From: Petrocella sp024636985
GTDB lineage: Bacteria > Bacillota > Clostridia > Lachnospirales > Vallitaleaceae
Direction of reading: 5' to 3'
DNA length: 64,000 nt
Assembly: GCA_024636985.1 (NCBI GenBank)
Contig: JAGXFY010000029.1
Location: 1 to 64,000, forward strand
In this document: positions 33,431-42,502 of the stretch, piece by piece
Layout: each line of letters starts with the position of its first letter
Position numbering within the stretch: the first letter of the stretch is position 1
Notes under the pieces: model-generated
Told to the model about the DNA's origin: nothing
The model's input: the letters and a program-made list of their open reading frames with translations, nothing else
Database searches by the model: none
Translations under genes and position numbers: made by a program

Positions 33431-33488
33431 GGTTAATGTCAAAACTATGTTTCTCAAAGTTCAACTATATAGTTTTGATTCTTTAACC
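33431..33488. repeat. MITE-like repeat, copy B (internally deleted)
   Basis: 58 bp: GGTTAATGTCAAAACTAT ... ATAGTTTTGATTCTTTAACC. Both inverted ends are kept but the middle is lost. It sits 28 nt upstream of the ABC remnant. Confidence 0.75.
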
Positions 33489-33539
33489 TCCATTAAAATT
33501 CCGGCCAAGTATACACTTGACCGGATCATGCTTTCTTAA

Positions 33540-33707
33540 CTAAATGCCGGTTTCTTGTCCAATGGTTACATTGTCGCCCATCAATTAGGCTGTCAGGCAG
33601 CAGAAATGCTCATCGAAAAAATTCAAAAGCCGGATATGGCTGACAAACAGATTATACTCGATACCCATCTGGTCGTTCGAGGTTCTACCACTTTGTCTTC
33701 AACGTAA
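33540..33707 (+). pseudogene. C-terminal remnant of a LacI-family sugar regulator
   Basis: About 55 codons (HQLGCQAAEMLIEKIQKPDM, then the closing THLVVRGSTT) read like the end of a LacI/RbsR-type repressor, with the conserved L-V-V-R-x-S-T finish. A TAA directly precedes the segment in frame and there is no start, so only the 3' tail survives. It faces the ABC remnant and was probably the regulator of the same lost sugar operon. Confidence 0.8.
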
Positions 33708-33728
33708 ATTTTACATTCTTAATTTATA

Positions 33729-33784
33729 AGAGAAAGAACCTTCGTCGTTAGATTAATGCTCTAACTTCAAAGATTCTCTTTTTC
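33729..33784 (+). terminator. Terminator after the LacI remnant
   Basis: AGAGAA (33729) pairs with TTCTCT (33774) around an inner hairpin GTTAGA-TTAATGC-TCTAAC, followed by TTTTTC. Confidence 0.6.
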
Positions 33785-33811
33785 GGCTTATTATACATAC
33801 CATTTTGTTAA

Positions 33812-34474
33812 CTAAATAATCTTAAACATATGTAACCCAATCCACACAATAGCTATGTCAGCCGACATATGAATCAACCATGAGGCAAGAAAACTTTTGG
33901 TCTTATCCACAAAATAAGCAAAAATAAGTCCACCTATAAACAGTCCCAATAAAGCTAGCGCCATAACCCACATATCAAACCAAGTTCTAAAATTCGAGAT
34001 ATGATAAAGTGCAAATACCAAAGATGAAAATACATAAGCCAAGCGATGCCATCCGGCTTTAATCAGCCCTTGGAAAATGAATCCTCTGAAGAACAACTCC
34101 TCAATAAAAGCGTTAACCACAATTGTATAGATGCCAACTAATATAATTTCATTCCTTGATACAGCCATACGTCCCGATATGTCAGAAATAATATCATCAA
34201 TACCAATCAGAGGCCGAATAAGATAAAAGGTGATCATAATGACTATAAACACCAACACCGACCAGAAGGTTATCAAAGGTATATCCGACTTATGAAGCCT
34301 CATAGACCACTTAATCTTAAAATCATACTTATACAAAGCCATAGGGAGCAACAAAAACAGAGGCAATTTGATCAAGGTCTTAATAAGATAAGGTGCATGA
34401 AGTATTTGTTCAATGATGTATAAAAAGACCATAATACATAATGTATAGGCTATTATTGTAATTTTAATCTTCAT
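33812..34474 (-). CDS. CPBP-family intramembrane protease (CAAX/Abi)
   Basis: 220 residues with about seven helices. Motif 1 is FIEELFFRGFIFQGL near 122 (EExxxR), motif 2 ALYHISNFRTW near 155, motif 3 WLIHMSADIAIVW near 200; the glutamates and histidines form the metal site. Family members include type II CAAX proteases and bacteriocin self-immunity proteins. The role here is unknown. The ribosome site is weak (AAAGG about 15 nt away). Single gene. Confidence 0.88.
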   Translation of the reverse strand: MKIKITIIAYTLCIMVFLYIIEQILHAPYLIKTLIKLPLFLLLPMALYKYDFKIKWSMRLHKSDIPLITFWSVLVFIVIMITFYLIRPLIGIDDIISDISGRMAVSRNEIILVGIYTIVVNAFIEELFFRGFIFQGLIKAGWHRLAYVFSSLVFALYHISNFRTWFDMWVMALALLGLFIGGLIFAYFVDKTKSFLASWLIHMSADIAIVWIGLHMFKII

Positions 34475-34569
34475 TCCCTAACTACCATACCTTTCAAATT
34501 CTATAGAAACAGAAGCCTATTATGCTTAACTCATTCTAATGTTAGATTAAAGTGTCGTTATCTATTTAC

Positions 34570-34610
34570 TAAAAAAATGAATGGGACATCATCCTATGGA
34601 TGTGCCCCAT
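34570..34610 (-). terminator. Terminator of the tRNA-Ser gene
   Basis: Minus strand ATGGGGCACATCC-ATA-GGATGATGTCCCAT, then TCATTTTTTT, 11 nt after the end of the tRNA. Confidence 0.88.
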
Positions 34611-34620
34611 TTCAACCAAG

Positions 34621-34706
34621 CGGAGAGAGGGGGATTTGAACCCCCGGTTCCTTTAGAGAACGACAGTTTTCGAGACTGCCACCTTAAGCCACTCGGACAT
34701 CTCTCC
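34621..34706 (-). tRNA. tRNA-Ser (anticodon CGA)
   Basis: 86 nt. Acceptor stem GGAGAGA / TCTCTCC with discriminator G; D-arm GTCCGAGTGGCTTAAGG; anticodon loop CTCGAAA giving CGA (reads UCG); long class II variable arm (GTTCTC...GGAAC); T-arm CGGGGGTTCAAATCCCCC. CCA is not encoded. Own promoter and terminator flank it. Confidence 0.96.
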
Positions 34707-34720
34707 AGAATTACTATAAC

Positions 34721-34750
34721 AATATACTATAAGAGTCCAGTGCTAGTCAA
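34721..34750 (-). promoter_or_regulatory. Promoter of tRNA-Ser
   Basis: TTGACT (34750-34745), 18 nt, TATATT (34726-34721), ending about 14 nt before the tRNA. The -35 overlaps the last codons of the HD-GYP gene. Confidence 0.6.
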
Positions 34751-35783
34751 CACCCACTGTAATAATATAAGGTGCTTCAAGTCTTTTGTCATCCTCTTTT
34801 ATTACCCTTGCTTCCGGATTAAAGGGCTTGCCTCTAAAGTTCTTGGTAACGATACATTCTCTTCCATCTTCCAGTTTGATTGTAAAGCCGATGGGATAAG
34901 GTGATACCCTATCTGCAAAGGCTCTAACCAACTTAGGATCAAATGCGGTACCCATGCCCTCAATAATCATCTTGAATGCTTGTGCCGGATTAAGGGCCTC
35001 TCTCTGCCTTCTACGACTGGACAAAGCATCAAAAACATCTGCAATCGCCACAATTCTACCATAGATACTGATGTCCTCACCTGATTTTTTGGTCGGATAT
35101 CCGCCACCATCATAACGTTCATGATGTTGTAGTATGGCCAAATAGCTACGCATGGGCAGGTTAAATTCATCCTTTGCAAAACGATAGCCTTCTACTGTAT
35201 GGGTTTTAATCAATTCGTATTCTTCATCTGTGAGTTTTCCCTTTTTCTCAAGTATCTCTTTGGGTATAAACATATTACCGATATCATGAAAAAATGCTCC
35301 AACAGCCAAACGGTACATCTCAAGGGATGATAACTCTAGGCATTTCCCAATAATTAGAGAAATAACCGTTACATTAACTGGTTGCTGGTAGATATAGTTT
35401 TCAATCGTCTTGATATCAAAAACATCATACAAATCAATCTTTTCGCTTATAATATCTTCAGTTAGCTTATCAATAGACTCTAAACAAGCTTGCATATGCT
35501 TATGATAAAGGCCTTTGTTTCTACTTTGTATGGCTAAATACAACTTCTTAAGATTCTGTGTGGCCTCATTTCTCGTCTTTGATGTGATGGTACATTGGAT
35601 TTCAAGATCATTGGAAAATTCATCCAGTACATAAAGATAAGGAATTTCATATTGAGATAGGTTCTGTATATAACGTTCTGATATCTCAGTACCTTTTTTT
35701 GCTAATATGGAACCATTGATGTTATAGAAATCATCGGCTATCTGCATACCGGCTTTAAGATCGGAAAATTCTACTAATCTCAT
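34743..35783 (-). CDS. HD-GYP domain phosphodiesterase
   Basis: 346 residues. N-terminal ~110 residues form a small unknown sensor-like domain (KAGMQIADDFYNINGSILAK). The HD-GYP core spans about 130-300: HDIGNMFIPKEIL near 166, HTVEGYRFAKDEF, HHERYDGGGYPTKKSGEDIS and ADVFDALSSRRRQR. The metal-binding HD and the variant G-Y-P are intact, so it likely hydrolyses cyclic di-GMP. GGAGAGGTG precedes the ATG. Single gene, upstream of the tRNA. Confidence 0.92.
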   Translation of the reverse strand: MRLVEFSDLKAGMQIADDFYNINGSILAKKGTEISERYIQNLSQYEIPYLYVLDEFSNDLEIQCTITSKTRNEATQNLKKLYLAIQSRNKGLYHKHMQACLESIDKLTEDIISEKIDLYDVFDIKTIENYIYQQPVNVTVISLIIGKCLELSSLEMYRLAVGAFFHDIGNMFIPKEILEKKGKLTDEEYELIKTHTVEGYRFAKDEFNLPMRSYLAILQHHERYDGGGYPTKKSGEDISIYGRIVAIADVFDALSSRRRQREALNPAQAFKMIIEGMGTAFDPKLVRAFADRVSPYPIGFTIKLEDGRECIVTKNFRGKPFNPEARVIKEDDKRLEAPYIITVGVD

Positions 35784-35795
35784 ACTTCACCTCTC

Positions 35796-35848
35796 CTTTA
35801 CAACTCATATCTTTACAACTCATATCTTTACAACTCATATCTTTACAA
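35796..35848. repeat. Tandem 15-bp repeat upstream of the HD-GYP gene
   Basis: CTTTACAACTCATAT occurs three times head to tail plus a half copy (CTTTACAA). It lies immediately before the ribosome site of the HD-GYP gene and may affect its leader. The rest of 35784-36063 shows no gene. Confidence 0.85.
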
Positions 35849-36063
35849 AGTCATTATAGCACTTCTAAAGTCAAAATAAAATAAATATTCATACTAAAGT
35901 CCTATGTCTTTAACTTGTAATGAAACAAGAACGAAGAGGCTGCTTTAAGCTTTAAATCGCTTAAATTCAAATATAAAGAAGTCAGTCTTTTTTGCACATG
36001 TGCATAACACGCCCTAAATTTAATGTCTTTTTATATATTGGAAAGTCGTAATTTATTAATACA

Positions 36064-36108
36064 TAAAAATTACCCCAAGCATACAAATAATTGCATACAT
36101 GGGGTAAT
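36064..36108 (-). terminator. Terminator of the pyrophosphatase gene
   Basis: Minus strand ATTACCCCA / TGGGGTAAT (9 bp) with a 22-nt loop, then TTTTTATG; 15 nt after the hppA stop. Confidence 0.85.
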
Positions 36109-36122
36109 GGTTCAAATCAACT

Positions 36123-38288
36123 CTATTTAAATAATTCCAATAGATTGTATTTACTAAATACAGACACCATGATTAAGGATACCATGGCCATAATCTTAAT
36201 GAGAATATCCAGTGATGGACCTACTGTATCTTTAAGAGGGTCACCTACTGTATCACCGATTACGGTTGATGCATGAAGTTCAGATCCCTTGCCTTGCCCT
36301 TCAAATTCTCCGGATTCAACCAATTTCTTGGCATTATCCCATGCACCACCGCTGTTGGCTGTAAAAAGAGCCAGCATAATCGCTGATAATAAAGTCCCAA
36401 TAAGCATACCACCTACAAATTCTTCACCGAATATAAAACCACTACCAATCGGTACCAATACAGATATCATAGCCGGTAAGGTCATTTCTTTTAGGGCGCC
36501 TGCAGAAGAAATCTCAATACAACGCTTATAGTCAGGTTTGGTCTCACCCGTTAAAATACCCGGCATCTCCCTAAATTGTCGCCTGACTTCATCTACCATG
36601 GCACCTGCTGCTTTGGCAACAGATTCAATAAGTAATCCGGAGAAGTAAAATGGTAATGCCGCACCGACCAAAGCACCAGCTAAAGTTAAGGTATTGATCA
36701 TATTAATATTGAGTACAAATCCCATGGTATCACCCATAGTGGTTTGAGAATAGAGGTACGATGCCAATAAAGATAAAGCCGCAAGAGATGCAGACCCAAT
36801 TGCAAAGCCTTTGCCAATGGCTGCAGTTGTATTTCCCACTGAATCCAACTTGTCCGTAATCTTACGGACCTCAGGTGCTAATTTACTCATTTCACAGATA
36901 CCACCGGCATTGTCTGCTATAGGACCATAAGTATCTACAGAAACGGTTGCTGCTACAAAAGAAAGCATACCGATGGCTGCCATTGCCACACCATATAGCC
37001 CTGCAAAATAATTGGATGCCAAGGTCGCAAGCGCTAATACAATAACAGGAAATAACGTGGACTTCATACCTGAAGCCAAACCTTGCGTGATGGTTAAAGC
37101 TGTTCCCTGCATGGACTTTTGGGCAATGGTTAACGTTGGTTTAAAATCATAACTGGTATAATATTCCGCTAAAAATCCAATCAAAATACCACTTCCGATA
37201 CCAAAAACAGCGGCTATCCAAGGGGACAGAATACCCATCTTAAAGCCAAGACTTGATACATCCATACCTTTAAAATATAGATTGGTAAAAATACCTGTAG
37301 CGACTACCGTTAGACCTGCAGAGATCCATAGAGCATAATTTAACTCTCTATGGGGATTATCCGATACTTTTCTAAAAATCAAAGATAAGATGCCGATGAC
37401 ACAACTGACAAGTCCTATTGCTGCAAAAAGCAATGGGTATAATAATAGATTCTCAACTAACTTAAAATCCATAGCACCATTGATGCCACTGGTTGTGTAA
37501 TACATATATGAAACAAGAACAATGGCCGAGATCAAAGCACCTACAAAGCTTTCAAGTAAATCAGCTCCAAGTCCTGCCACATCACCTACATTATCGCCTA
37601 CATTGTCTGCAATAGTAGCCGGGTTTCTAGGGTCATCTTCCGGTATGCCTGCTTCGGTTTTACCAACTAAGTCTGCTCCCATATCCGCTGCTTTTGTATA
37701 TATGCCACCGCCAACACGGTCGAACATAGCGATAATGGAACAACCAAGAGCGTAACCTGAAACCGTCATGGTGTAGGGAATGAAATGGACACCTATCCAA
37801 TTCTCTTTAATAACCAGATTGATTTGATCCGTCTGTCCCAGTACTTTACCAAATATTATATAAACGAGGCCCAGTCCAAGTAGAGCAAAGCCTCCAACAC
37901 TTAACCCCATAACCGAACCACCCTGAAAAGCTACCTTAAGTGTTGCTCCAAGGCTTTTAGTTGTCCTTGCTGTATTGGATACACGTACATTAGAGATAGT
38001 TGCAATCCTCATACCAATAAAACCGGCAAGTGCACTCATAGATGCACCCATAAGAAATGTTACACCTACATACCAATCTACCACCACACTTAGAATGATT
38101 GCAGCAAGCAAAGCGATTTTTGCTATAATGCTATATTCGTGACGAATGAAAGCATCCGCCCCTTCTTGTATAGCTGCTGCTATTTCTTTCATAAGGTCTG
38201 TACCAGGATCTAACTTTTTTACCGCCTTAAAATTATATGCTGCAAGTGCCAGTGCTAAAAATACCGCAAAAAAAACCAACGCAATCAT
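36123..38288 (-). CDS. hppA: Membrane-bound cation-translocating pyrophosphatase
   Basis: 721 residues with about 16 helices. It couples PPi hydrolysis to H+ or Na+ export across the membrane. Signatures: YTKAADMGADLVGKTEAGIP and EDDPRNPATIADNVGDNVGD near 185-225, and DTYGPIADNAGGICEM near 460; C-terminal DTVGDPLKDTVGPSLDILIK. In GNTTAAIGKGFAIGSA the residue after Thr-Thr is Ala, as in K+-dependent enzymes (Lys in K+-independent ones). The cation pumped is not readable. GGAGG precedes the ATG. Confidence 0.96.
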   Translation of the reverse strand: MIALVFFAVFLALALAAYNFKAVKKLDPGTDLMKEIAAAIQEGADAFIRHEYSIIAKIALLAAIILSVVVDWYVGVTFLMGASMSALAGFIGMRIATISNVRVSNTARTTKSLGATLKVAFQGGSVMGLSVGGFALLGLGLVYIIFGKVLGQTDQINLVIKENWIGVHFIPYTMTVSGYALGCSIIAMFDRVGGGIYTKAADMGADLVGKTEAGIPEDDPRNPATIADNVGDNVGDVAGLGADLLESFVGALISAIVLVSYMYYTTSGINGAMDFKLVENLLLYPLLFAAIGLVSCVIGILSLIFRKVSDNPHRELNYALWISAGLTVVATGIFTNLYFKGMDVSSLGFKMGILSPWIAAVFGIGSGILIGFLAEYYTSYDFKPTLTIAQKSMQGTALTITQGLASGMKSTLFPVIVLALATLASNYFAGLYGVAMAAIGMLSFVAATVSVDTYGPIADNAGGICEMSKLAPEVRKITDKLDSVGNTTAAIGKGFAIGSASLAALSLLASYLYSQTTMGDTMGFVLNINMINTLTLAGALVGAALPFYFSGLLIESVAKAAGAMVDEVRRQFREMPGILTGETKPDYKRCIEISSAGALKEMTLPAMISVLVPIGSGFIFGEEFVGGMLIGTLLSAIMLALFTANSGGAWDNAKKLVESGEFEGQGKGSELHASTVIGDTVGDPLKDTVGPSLDILIKIMAMVSLIMVSVFSKYNLLELFK

Positions 38289-38549
38289 AAACCTTACCTC
38301 CGCTTTTCATTTAAGCTCCGTAAACAAGGTCCTAATCGCCATTGGTTTTTATCATCCGGTCTAGATCAGTCACAAGTCTACTCTAGTTTATAGTTGAAAT
38401 ACTGAACCTATAACAAATGCCCATATTTCCCATCCTATAAAAAGTGTAACACACTTGGACTTCTTTGCAACTGATTTCAGAGCATTCTTGAAACTTCGAA
38501 CTTATTTACAAAAATTACAGTTTTTTCTGTTCAAATTGCACTAAAACGG

Positions 38550-38723
38550 TTAAAGTGATTTACTATTTTTGATTGTCGAATCACAGGTACATCCGGTGGG
38601 ACTGGAACACCCACCGCCAGTGGTATGACAAATACCTTTTTCTTCTTTTCTTTTTGAACTCAGATGGTCAGCGACCACCGCTAAAACTAAGATAACAACT
38701 ATCAACACGATAACTTGGAGCAT
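38550..38723 (-). CDS. Small single-pass membrane protein with Cys-rich tail
   Basis: 57 residues. A strong AGGAGGTGATTGG precedes the ATG at 38723. The first ~18 residues are a hydrophobic helix (MLQVIVLIVVILVLAVVA), then basic KRKEEKG, and the tail has four Cys (CHTTGGGCSSPTGCTC), which could bind Fe or Zn. The shape is like FeoB-associated Cys-rich membrane proteins, but no feo gene is in view. It lies between hppA and the malic enzyme on the same strand. Confidence 0.75.
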   Translation of the reverse strand: MLQVIVLIVVILVLAVVADHLSSKRKEEKGICHTTGGGCSSPTGCTCDSTIKNSKSL

Positions 38724-38788
38724 CCAATCACCTCCTGTGTGATAATGATAACTAAAATCAATATATGTTATTATTATACCTTATAAAT

Positions 38789-38861
38789 GGTTAAAGTGTC
38801 AAAACTATATAGTTGAACTTTTACATACAATATATAGTTATGAGTGTGTCAACGTAACCTA
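38789..38861 (-). repeat. MITE-like repeat, copy C (one end only)
   Basis: Starts GGTTAAAGTGTCAAAACTAT and follows copy G for about 70 bp before losing similarity 8 nt from the malic enzyme stop codon. The second terminal repeat is missing. Confidence 0.75.
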
Positions 38862-38868
38862 TATAATA

Positions 38869-40041
38869 CTACCCTCTTGTCACACCTGAATCCTTAGCTG
38901 CTTTCATAACGGCTTTTGCAACTGCATCTACCACTCTCGTATCAAAGGGAGATGGTACAATATAAGTATTGGTTAGTTCAGTTTCATCTAGAACCTCAGC
39001 AATAGCATAAGCTGCAGCTAACTTCATTTCATCGTTAATTTTTTTTGCCCCGGCATCTAGAGCACCTCTAAAAATACCCGGGAAAGCTAATACATTATTG
39101 ATCTGATTTGGATAATCACTACGACCGGTTCCAATAATTTTGGCACCGGCTTCAATAGCCAGTTCCGGCATAATCTCCGGTGTCGGATTCGCCATCGCAA
39201 AAATAAATGGATTATCATTCATGGAGACTACCATTTCTTTTGTAACAATACCTGCTGCGGATACACCAACAAAAACATCAGCGTCTTCAAGAGCTAAAGC
39301 CAAATCACCATCTATATCCTCTTTGTTGGTAAAACTTAGAATCTCTTTTTTAACAAAATCAAGGTCTGCTCTTTTTGAGCTTATAATACCAATTCGGTCC
39401 ACACATAGTATGTCAGCTACACCATACTGCATAATCATTTTTGCTATAGAACTGCCTGCCGCTCCGGCTCCGCTTATAACCACTTTCAGTGATTTAGAGT
39501 CTCTTTTCGTCAATTTACACGCATTAATTAAAGCCGCAATCGTAATAATGGCCGTTCCATGTTGATCATCATGAAATACCGGAATATCCAGCTCTTCAAT
39601 TAAACGTCTTTCTATTTCAACACATCTTGGCGCTGATATATCTTCAAGGTTAATGCCACCTAAACCAGGTGCCAACAATTTGCATGTTCTAATGATTTCT
39701 TCTGTATCCTGGGTATCAAGACAGATAGGAAATGCATCTACATCTCCAAAATTCTTAAATAGGATTGCTTTTCCTTCCATGACCGGCAAAGCTGCCTCTG
39801 GTCCAATATTACCGAGACCTAAAACTGCTGACCCATCTGTTATAACCGCAACAAAATTCCCTTTATTTGTGTATCGATAAATAGCTTCCGGATTCTTCTC
39901 AATAGCACGACAAGGCTCTGCAACACCGGGAGAATAGGCCATGCTTAACTCTTCAGATGTGGTCACTTTTACTTTTGATATAACCGCTAGCTTACCCTTA
40001 TTTTTTTCATGCATTTCAAGGGATTTTTGATATATGTCCAT
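38869..40041 (-). CDS. Malic enzyme (NAD(P)-dependent, short form)
   Basis: 390 residues, the usual short bacterial form without a phosphotransacetylase domain. It oxidatively decarboxylates malate to pyruvate. SMAYSPGVAEPCRAI near 35, VITDGSAVLGLGNIGPEAAL (catalytic region) near 68, FHDDQHGTAIITIAAL near 155, VVISGAGAAGSSIAKMIMQY (NAD-binding) near 185, and FAMANPTPEI near 280. Cofactor preference cannot be set by eye. Single gene. Confidence 0.95.
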   Translation of the reverse strand: MDIYQKSLEMHEKNKGKLAVISKVKVTTSEELSMAYSPGVAEPCRAIEKNPEAIYRYTNKGNFVAVITDGSAVLGLGNIGPEAALPVMEGKAILFKNFGDVDAFPICLDTQDTEEIIRTCKLLAPGLGGINLEDISAPRCVEIERRLIEELDIPVFHDDQHGTAIITIAALINACKLTKRDSKSLKVVISGAGAAGSSIAKMIMQYGVADILCVDRIGIISSKRADLDFVKKEILSFTNKEDIDGDLALALEDADVFVGVSAAGIVTKEMVVSMNDNPFIFAMANPTPEIMPELAIEAGAKIIGTGRSDYPNQINNVLAFPGIFRGALDAGAKKINDEMKLAAAYAIAEVLDETELTNTYIVPSPFDTRVVDAVAKAVMKAAKDSGVTRG

Positions 40042-40264
40042 ATTTGCCTCCTAAATGACTGATTCCATGTTTGGTTTTCATAGTTTATGTTATCTACATT
40101 ATAATACAGCTGACGCTTCCTTACAATGCTACCTTGGCTGTCTTGTATATTTCTAGACAGGTCATCTCTATAATGTTACAATATAGAAGGAGCCATTTAG
40201 ATATAATACATGTTGTCAATATGTATTCAGAATCTAGTTAATTATGTTTATAAAGGAGGAAATT

Positions 40265-40777
40265 ATGGGAAAGAAAGCTATTGAGATCACTAATCTTGAT
40301 GTAGAAAAATTAATTCAAATGTTGAACGAAGCGCTAGCAGAAGAGTGGCTAGCTTATTATCAATATTGGATCGGTGCACGTATGATGGAAGGGCCTATGA
40401 GAAGTGAAGTTGAGCCTGAGTTGTTGTTACACGCAACAGAAGAGCTTGCGCATGCAGAACTTGTTGTTAACCGTATCATACAACTTGGGGGAACACCTAT
40501 ACTGAACCCTGCTGATTGGACTTCTTTTGCAAAATGTGCTTATGAAGCGCCAACAGATCCTTATATCGAAACCATCCTTCAACAAAACCTTACCGGTGAG
40601 CGTTGTGCCATTCAAAGATATGAGGAAATCTGTGATTTTACAAACGGCAAAGATCATTCAACTTATCAAATGGCCGTTTCAATTCTTAATGATGAACTTG
40701 AGCACGAGCATGATATTGAAGATTTCTTAATGGATATTGAGCGTATGAAAGAAGACATTAAAAAATTCAGACTATAA
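40265..40777 (+). CDS. Ferritin-like / bacterioferritin-type protein
   Basis: 170 residues from the ATG at 40265, with AAAGGAGGA upstream. A four-helix diiron fold: EEWLAYYQYWIGARMM near 23, ATEELAHAELVVNRI near 60, NLTGERCAIQRYEEIC near 110 and NDELEHEHDIEDFLMDIERM near 145 supply the Glu and Glu-x-x-His ligands. Length and pattern suit the bacterioferritin/Dps-like group that stores iron or protects against peroxide. Ends at the strong terminator at 40834-40867. Confidence 0.85.
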   Translation: MGKKAIEITNLDVEKLIQMLNEALAEEWLAYYQYWIGARMMEGPMRSEVEPELLLHATEELAHAELVVNRIIQLGGTPILNPADWTSFAKCAYEAPTDPYIETILQQNLTGERCAIQRYEEICDFTNGKDHSTYQMAVSILNDELEHEHDIEDFLMDIERMKEDIKKFRL

Positions 40778-40833
40778 TCTAGAAAGCTCTTTTTCAAATG
40801 TTGAGGTAATCTCTATTTTGAATAAGTCAACTG

Positions 40834-40867
40834 GGTCTCTAAGTAGAAAAGCTTAGAGACCTTTTTT
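40834..40867 (+). terminator. Terminator of the ferritin-like gene
   Basis: GGTCTCTAAG-TAGAAAAG-CTTAGAGACC followed by TTTTTTAATT on the plus strand. Confidence 0.9.
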
Positions 40868-40882
40868 AATTCTATAGAACGT

Positions 40883-41752
40883 TTATGTCTGTACCAAATC
40901 ACCTGTGAAGCTTTTTATCTGATCCATCACTTCTTTTCCATAATTGTAACCCATTAAGTAGGTTGCTCTGATTTTTTCCCGATCTTTTTCGGCTCTTTCT
41001 AGCAAGATTGGTTTAGGTGGACGTATTACCAGTGCCACCCCTTCTTCTTCCAACTTCTCAAGATACTCTGTCGTTTCCTTGTAATAGACATGACGTCGTT
41101 TCATAGCTTGTACTACTGCCGGATGGGCTCGGTACATCAAGTTTCCGATTTTTTCATAGGTAAATGGCTTCCGTTCATAGCCTTGATGCCTGGTCAATAT
41201 TACAATGACTTTTTCACACCCATCTACAAGTGCTTGACGCACTGGTATCGAATCTGACACGCCACCATCAAGATACTGCACCCCTTTAATACTTACCTTT
41301 TGTGATAAAAAAGGTAAGCTTGATGAGGCTCTAAGTGCCATGAGTAGAGATGGATCGTCCATCTCACTCTTGTAAAAATAGTCAGTTAGGCCGCTATGAC
41401 AGCTCATTGCACCAATAACCAGCTCTTGATTCGATTGGCGGAAGGTATTAAAGTCAAAAGGGTTCAATTCATAGGCCACGTCTTTAAATAAGAAATCCAT
41501 GCCAAAAAGACTGCCTTTTGTTATCATGTTTTTCATGCTCACATAACGATGGTCATTTAAATAGGTCATCATAATATCATAGTTACGTTTTTTCTGTCTT
41601 GATATATAATTACCACCGTTTATGGCTCCCATAGATACCCCGATGACATAAGGTAAATAAATCTCCTCTTCAAGTAAACATTCTAATATACCTTCTGTAA
41701 ATACACCTCGAAAGCCACCGCCTTCAAGAACCAATCCTACTTTTCTCTCCAT
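40883..41752 (-). CDS. Patatin-like phospholipase
   Basis: 289 residues. Ser-Asp dyad hydrolase: oxyanion GLVLEGGGFRGVFTEGIL at the N-terminus, nucleophile elbow GVSMGAINGG near residue 40, and the catalytic Asp in QYLDGGVSDSIPV near 157. This short form without a membrane segment is the RssA/YjjU type (intracellular lipid hydrolase). The function is not known in detail. Starts 13 nt after the Crp-type regulator gene, so probably co-transcribed with it. Confidence 0.92.
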   Translation of the reverse strand: MERKVGLVLEGGGFRGVFTEGILECLLEEEIYLPYVIGVSMGAINGGNYISRQKKRNYDIMMTYLNDHRYVSMKNMITKGSLFGMDFLFKDVAYELNPFDFNTFRQSNQELVIGAMSCHSGLTDYFYKSEMDDPSLLMALRASSSLPFLSQKVSIKGVQYLDGGVSDSIPVRQALVDGCEKVIVILTRHQGYERKPFTYEKIGNLMYRAHPAVVQAMKRRHVYYKETTEYLEKLEEEGVALVIRPPKPILLERAEKDREKIRATYLMGYNYGKEVMDQIKSFTGDLVQT

Positions 41753-41764
41753 TTTATACCTCCA

Positions 41765-42451
41765 TCAATATCTATATGTGTGTCCCGCTAATGCTTTTAA
41801 ATCTTCTATTCTCGTTATCTCCATAATCTTACCACGTTTATCAATCAAGCCTTCCAAACACATTTCATTAATGGTCCGATTCAAATGCCTATACGTGGTG
41901 CCTAACTGTTCAGCTATATCAACAAAACTTGATTTCACATTAATATTATTGGTTTCCACCTCTTTATGTGCTAAAAGGTAGCTGGCCAATTTATTTTTTA
42001 ATGGCAACAAAACATTCGATGTGCTCATTTGACTGATCTTATCTAACCGATTGGCTAAAGACATACATAAAAACTTCAAAAAAGGTGCATAATCTAAATA
42101 TGCACTTCTAATATATGCCATGGGTATACCAATACAGATACACTTATTGAGTGCTTCAACATTGGCAGTATACTCATGTTGCATAATAGTTTCTAGATCC
42201 CCATAAACACTTAGGGGATTTTCAATTCGAAGCAAATATATCTTCCCGTTACCCAAAGTTGTGAAAACCTTTGCTTCACCTTCCACGAGTAAAAACAAAT
42301 GGCTAATCTTATTCCCATTTTCACAAATCATTTCGCCCTTTGCATATTCAAAAATACGACAATGCTCATAAATGTTCTCTTTGAAAATATCATTTAATCC
42401 ATAAGCTTTGAAATAAGCTTCTAATCTCTGTAACGAAACTATTTCCTTCAA
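41765..42451 (-). CDS. Crp/Fnr-family regulator
   Basis: 228 residues: a cyclic-nucleotide-binding-like domain (about 15-140, ICENGNKISHLFLLVEGEA and SVYGDLETIM) and a C-terminal helix-turn-helix (FVDIAEQLGTTYRHLNRTIN near 180-200). No Fnr-type cysteine cluster. It is divergent from two YdcZ transporter genes, a common arrangement, and may control them. Repeat copies D and E fill the shared gap. Confidence 0.9.
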   Translation of the reverse strand: MKEIVSLQRLEAYFKAYGLNDIFKENIYEHCRIFEYAKGEMICENGNKISHLFLLVEGEAKVFTTLGNGKIYLLRIENPLSVYGDLETIMQHEYTANVEALNKCICIGIPMAYIRSAYLDYAPFLKFLCMSLANRLDKISQMSTSNVLLPLKNKLASYLLAHKEVETNNINVKSSFVDIAEQLGTTYRHLNRTINEMCLEGLIDKRGKIMEITRIEDLKALAGHTYRY

Positions 42452-42502
42452 ACTTTCACCACCATGACATATGTCCTATTTTTATTTATTATAACATGCT
42501 AT

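Noticed and set aside
35796..35848. CRISPR-like direct repeats
   Set aside because: The 15-bp units are head to tail without spacers.
36123..38364. Several open plus-strand frames across hppA
   Set aside because: They are mirror frames of a strongly conserved membrane protein and have no ribosome sites.
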